Shown here one piece after another: positions 61,593-64,000 of a stretch of 64,000 nucleotides of DNA (position 1 is its first letter; each line of letters starts with the position of its first letter). Origin of the DNA: JAAUTT01 sp963846585 (GTDB lineage Bacteria > Bacteroidota > Bacteroidia > Bacteroidales > JAAUTT01); NCBI GenBank assembly GCA_963846585.1, contig CAWJWO010000019.1, positions 1-64,000 on the forward strand. The letters are read 5' to 3'. The notes beneath the pieces were generated by a model. That model ran no database searches. It was not told the origin of the DNA and saw only the letters and a list, made by a program, of their open reading frames with translations. A program made the translations under genes and the position numbers.

Positions 61593-62087
61593 TTACTTTT
61601 CTTTATTAACCATCATCACTGCACCGACCATTGCCGATAGAAACAACAGAGATGATGCCTCAAACGGGAACATATATTCATTAAAGAGAACACTTCCGAT
61701 ATTTTTTCCCAAACCCATTTGTGAATTTGAATAATGCCCCTGAACAGTGTAATTGAAACCTTTAAGTATTGCGATTAATGAAATTAAAAGCAAACCTCCT
61801 GAAATTACTGCAATTATTCTAACTGCAACGGGTTTCCTTAACTCGTTTGAAATATTCAGATTAAGTAGCATTAATGTAAATAAGAACAATACCATAATTG
61901 CCCCGGCGTATACAATTATTTGAACCATTGCCAGGAATTGTGCATTTAACAATAGAAAATGACCGACAATAGAACTAAAACAAAGAATAAGATATAGAAG
62001 GCAATGTACAGGATTTTTAGAAATCAAAACCATCAGGGCCGAAATAATTGCCAGGCCCGATAAACCAAAAAATAAATATTTTTCCAT
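61593..62087 (-). CDS. nuoJ: NADH-quinone oxidoreductase subunit J
   Basis: The ATG at 62087 (MEKYLFFGLSGLAIISALM) is chosen; an ATG nine bases upstream is possible. The 164 residues form about five helices with the conserved NPVHCLLYLILCFSSIVGHF and QIIVYAGAIMVLFLFTLMLL. The C terminus (EASSLLFLSAMVGAVMMVNK) is the last helix. It follows nuoI by 12 bases. Confidence 0.96.
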   Translation of the reverse strand: MEKYLFFGLSGLAIISALMVLISKNPVHCLLYLILCFSSIVGHFLLLNAQFLAMVQIIVYAGAIMVLFLFTLMLLNLNISNELRKPVAVRIIAVISGGLLLISLIAILKGFNYTVQGHYSNSQMGLGKNIGSVLFNEYMFPFEASSLLFLSAMVGAVMMVNKEK

Positions 62088-62099
62088 ATATATCAAACT

Positions 62100-62675
62100 T
62101 CAAATATTGTGTCTTTCGTTAGGCAATTGTTTAAATTTAATAACCTCAGGTGTTTGTCGTTTAGATATATCGACCCGTTTATCCAAAGGTTCCAAAAGAA
62201 TATCCTTGCCATAAATGAAATTATCACGATTATATTCCGATTCGACTGTTTTCTTGGTAAGAAAAATTGCCTCTTTTGGACAGGCGGATTCGCAAAGGCC
62301 ACAATATATACATCGTAACATATTTATTTCGTATACTTTAGCATATTTTTCCTCGCGAAATAGATGTTCCTGTCCTGGTTGTCGTTCAGCTGAAACCATT
62401 GTTATTGCTTCTGCAGGGCAGGCAAGTGCACATAATCCGCAGGCAGTGCATCGCTCCCTGCCTTCATCGTCACGTTTTAAAACGTGTTGTCCCCTGTAAA
62501 TTTCCGAAAAATCCCGTTTTTTCTCAGGATATCTTATTGTAATTTTTTTCTTAAATACATGCTTCATGGTGATTAACATTCCGCCAAAAATAGCAGGAAG
62601 ATAAATTTTATCCCAGAAACTCATTCGTTTCCTGGAAACCATTTGTGATCTCTTTGTAAGGCTCATCAAATGCAA
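62100..62675 (-). CDS. nuoI: NADH-quinone oxidoreductase subunit I
   Basis: A 191-residue peripheral arm subunit with two [4Fe-4S] clusters: CTACGLCALACPAE and CIYCGLCESACPKE. The N-terminal part (KIYLPAIFGGMLITMKHVFK) anchors it near NuoH. The ATG immediately follows the nuoH stop codon; a second ATG lies nine bases later. Confidence 0.97.
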   Translation of the reverse strand: MHLMSLTKRSQMVSRKRMSFWDKIYLPAIFGGMLITMKHVFKKKITIRYPEKKRDFSEIYRGQHVLKRDDEGRERCTACGLCALACPAEAITMVSAERQPGQEHLFREEKYAKVYEINMLRCIYCGLCESACPKEAIFLTKKTVESEYNRDNFIYGKDILLEPLDKRVDISKRQTPEVIKFKQLPNERHNI

Positions 62676-63698
62676 TTATTTAGTTAAAAGTATCACTAAT
62701 CCTGTAATCACAAGGTTTAGCAATGACAAAGGCAATAATATTTTCCATCCTAATTTCATCAGCTGGTCGTACCGGAACCTTGGTAAGGTCCATCTAACCC
62801 ACATGAATAATAAAATATATAAAGTTATTTTAAAGAATAGAAATGCAGTACCAAGAATAGTTGCCCAATTTGAAGTAAGTCCCAGTTTTTCTATAAACGG
62901 CAAATGGTATCCTCCCAAATACAGGGTTGACATTATAGCTGATGACACAAACATGTTTATATATTCGGCAAAAAGATAAAATCCAAGTTTCATGGAACTG
63001 TATTCGGTATTGTAACCGCCTATTAATTCTGTTTCGCATTCAGGCAGGTCAAAAGGAGCCCTGTTGGTTTCAGCAAGAGCACAAATAAAAAATATTAAAA
63101 AACCAATAGGTTGAGCAATTATATTCCATACATGTTTTTCCTGGTAGGCGATTATTTCGGAAAGATTTAAAGTGCCGGACATCATTATTAAAGAAGCGAT
63201 GGCAAGGCCCATAGCCAGCTCATAGCTTATCATCTGTGAAGATGCACGTACAGCACCTAAAAGTGAATATTTATTATTAGATGCCCAACCTCCAATCATA
63301 AGCCCATAAACACCCATTGATACAACTGCAAAAACATAAAGAATATCGACACTGCTGCCTGCTACCTGCAATGAATATGAACGGCCACCGGCTATTATGG
63401 TTCCACCCCATGGTACAACTGCGCTTGTTAGCAATGCCACCAGCATGGTAAGTGAAGGGCCAAGTATATAAAGAAATTTATCGGCTGTGACAGGCATATA
63501 TTCTTCTTTAAAAAAGAGTTTTACCCCGTCACATACCGGTTGCAGGATTCCCCATTTGCCGGCACGGTCAGGACCCAGCCTGTCCTGAATAAATCCTGCA
63601 AATTTCCGTTCCAATAATGTAGAATACATTGCTATGAAAAGGCTTAACAAAAGAATTACTGAAATCAATACAATTTTATATATAATATAGATGACCAT
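62676..63698 (-). CDS. nuoH: NADH-quinone oxidoreductase subunit H
   Basis: A 340-residue membrane subunit with about eight helices that lines the quinone cavity. Conserved stretches are AGFIQDRLGPDRAGKWGILQ, VCDGVKLFFKEEYMP, SYELAMGLAIASLIMM, and AETNRAPFDLPECETELIGG with the quinone-site glutamates. It is complete. Confidence 0.97.
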   Translation of the reverse strand: MVIYIIYKIVLISVILLLSLFIAMYSTLLERKFAGFIQDRLGPDRAGKWGILQPVCDGVKLFFKEEYMPVTADKFLYILGPSLTMLVALLTSAVVPWGGTIIAGGRSYSLQVAGSSVDILYVFAVVSMGVYGLMIGGWASNNKYSLLGAVRASSQMISYELAMGLAIASLIMMSGTLNLSEIIAYQEKHVWNIIAQPIGFLIFFICALAETNRAPFDLPECETELIGGYNTEYSSMKLGFYLFAEYINMFVSSAIMSTLYLGGYHLPFIEKLGLTSNWATILGTAFLFFKITLYILLFMWVRWTLPRFRYDQLMKLGWKILLPLSLLNLVITGLVILLTK

Positions 63699-63838
63699 AT
63701 ATTGTCAGTTTATTATTTGTTTATTCATTTATAAGTTGCAGGTGGAGGCTGCAGGTTGCAGGTTGCAGGTCCCATGTACCACGTCTCACATCCCGTTATC
63801 ATGTCCCAAATCATTTTCTTCATTACTTCATCACTTCA
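63699..63838. repeat. Word-repeat spacer upstream of nuoH
   Basis: It contains ggctgcaggttgcaggttgc (about 63747-63768), then cccatgtaccacgtctcaca and cattacttcatcacttcatt. No gene is seen. Confidence 0.75.
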
Positions 63839-64000
63839 TTATTGTTCACTGGGTTTTTCAATTATTTTATTAACCGGATCAAATATAGCAGAGCTTTTAA
63901 GTTTTTCGTAATGATTTACTGAAACAATTGAAGTCCGTTTTATTTTACGCGGACCTTCTATTATCCAACAAGTTGGATCTTTTTTTCAAACCTGCATTCA
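63839..64000 (-). CDS. C-terminal part of a probable NuoG-like subunit, with a likely homopolymer frameshift
   Basis: The minus-strand frame ending at TAA 63839-63841 reads DPTCWIIEGPRKIKRTS, IVSVNHYEKLKSSAIFDPVN and ends KIIEKPSEQ. Just upstream, across a run of seven T (63980-63986), the frame meets a stop, while the neighbouring frame reads ECRFEKK. One missing base in the run would join ECRFEKK to DPTCW. Position directly before nuoH suggests NuoG. Identity is inferred mainly from this context. Confidence 0.5.

Overview
The window looks like chromosomal DNA of an AT-rich Bacteroidota (Bacteroidetes) bacterium. The evidence is the gene content (an LptE, tetratricopeptide and SecG run, DUF4270 and kelch lipoproteins, TonB C-terminal-domain proteins, LytTR regulator, Bacteroidota-type NADH dehydrogenase operon), the lack of Shine-Dalgarno signals, and repeated matches to the Bacteroidota -7 promoter consensus TAnnTTTG in front of genes. 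No species can be named from the sequence alone.

Layout. (1) 1-12.6 kb is accessory. An IS66 element, cut by the window edge, interrupts a membrane glycosyltransferase-like gene. It is followed by toxin-antitoxin (TA) modules (an orphan antitoxin, HigBA, VapBC-like, RelE-like), an HU-like gene, a secreted metalloprotease-like protein, three TonB_C-domain proteins, a resolvase fragment, and at least two families of dispersed hairpin repeats. (2) 12.6-24.5 kb is mainly core or metabolic: tRNA-Gln and glnS, folB, a GT25 glycosyltransferase, a ygiD-like dioxygenase, a CBM48 protein, an SDR, tag, an MFS exporter, and a DUF4256, DoxX, SRPBCC trio. One AbiE-type (type IV) TA locus is embedded in it. 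(3) 24.5-31 kb is accessory again: a RelE-type TA pair, a decayed IS982 transposase, a second AbiE locus flanked by remnants of a helicase gene and of an unknown gene, and about 1 kb of AT-rich noncoding DNA. (4) 31-55.4 kb is housekeeping and envelope: tRNA-Pro, heptose-7-P kinase, priA, an MFS gene, pfkA, ispH, cmk, a hybrid histidine kinase, kdsB, a sigma-54 activator, lptE, secG, groES-groEL, tatA, a TonB protein, rpsT, radC, upp, a FadL-like outer-membrane protein, and DUF4270 and kelch lipoproteins. (5) 55.4-64 kb is the 3' half of the respiratory complex I operon on the minus strand (end of a nuoG-like gene, then nuoH, I, J, K, L, M, N), with a LytTR response regulator appended 13 bases after nuoN.

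How it works together: rfaE1 and kdsB make LPS-core sugar precursors and lptE helps deliver LPS. SecG and TatA export proteins, GroES-GroEL fold them, and complex I feeds the respiratory chain. The accessory regions hold seven TA loci (two of AbiE type, one missing its toxin) within about 25 kb, together with truncated defence-type genes and decayed transposases. This suggests a TA-rich mobile or defence island that has been repeatedly rearranged.

The less ordinary signals are four. One is a REP-like palindrome in four copies whose stems change in a compensatory way. Another is a duplicated antitoxin segment whose toxin is reduced to 14 codons. A third is a two-domain TonB_C reading frame split by a single in-frame stop. 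The last is a set of single-base indels in conserved genes (MFS gene, ispH, upp and probably the nuoG-like gene), which could be sequencing errors or real decay. Many spacers, even inside the nuo operon, are built from short degenerate words repeated in tandem.
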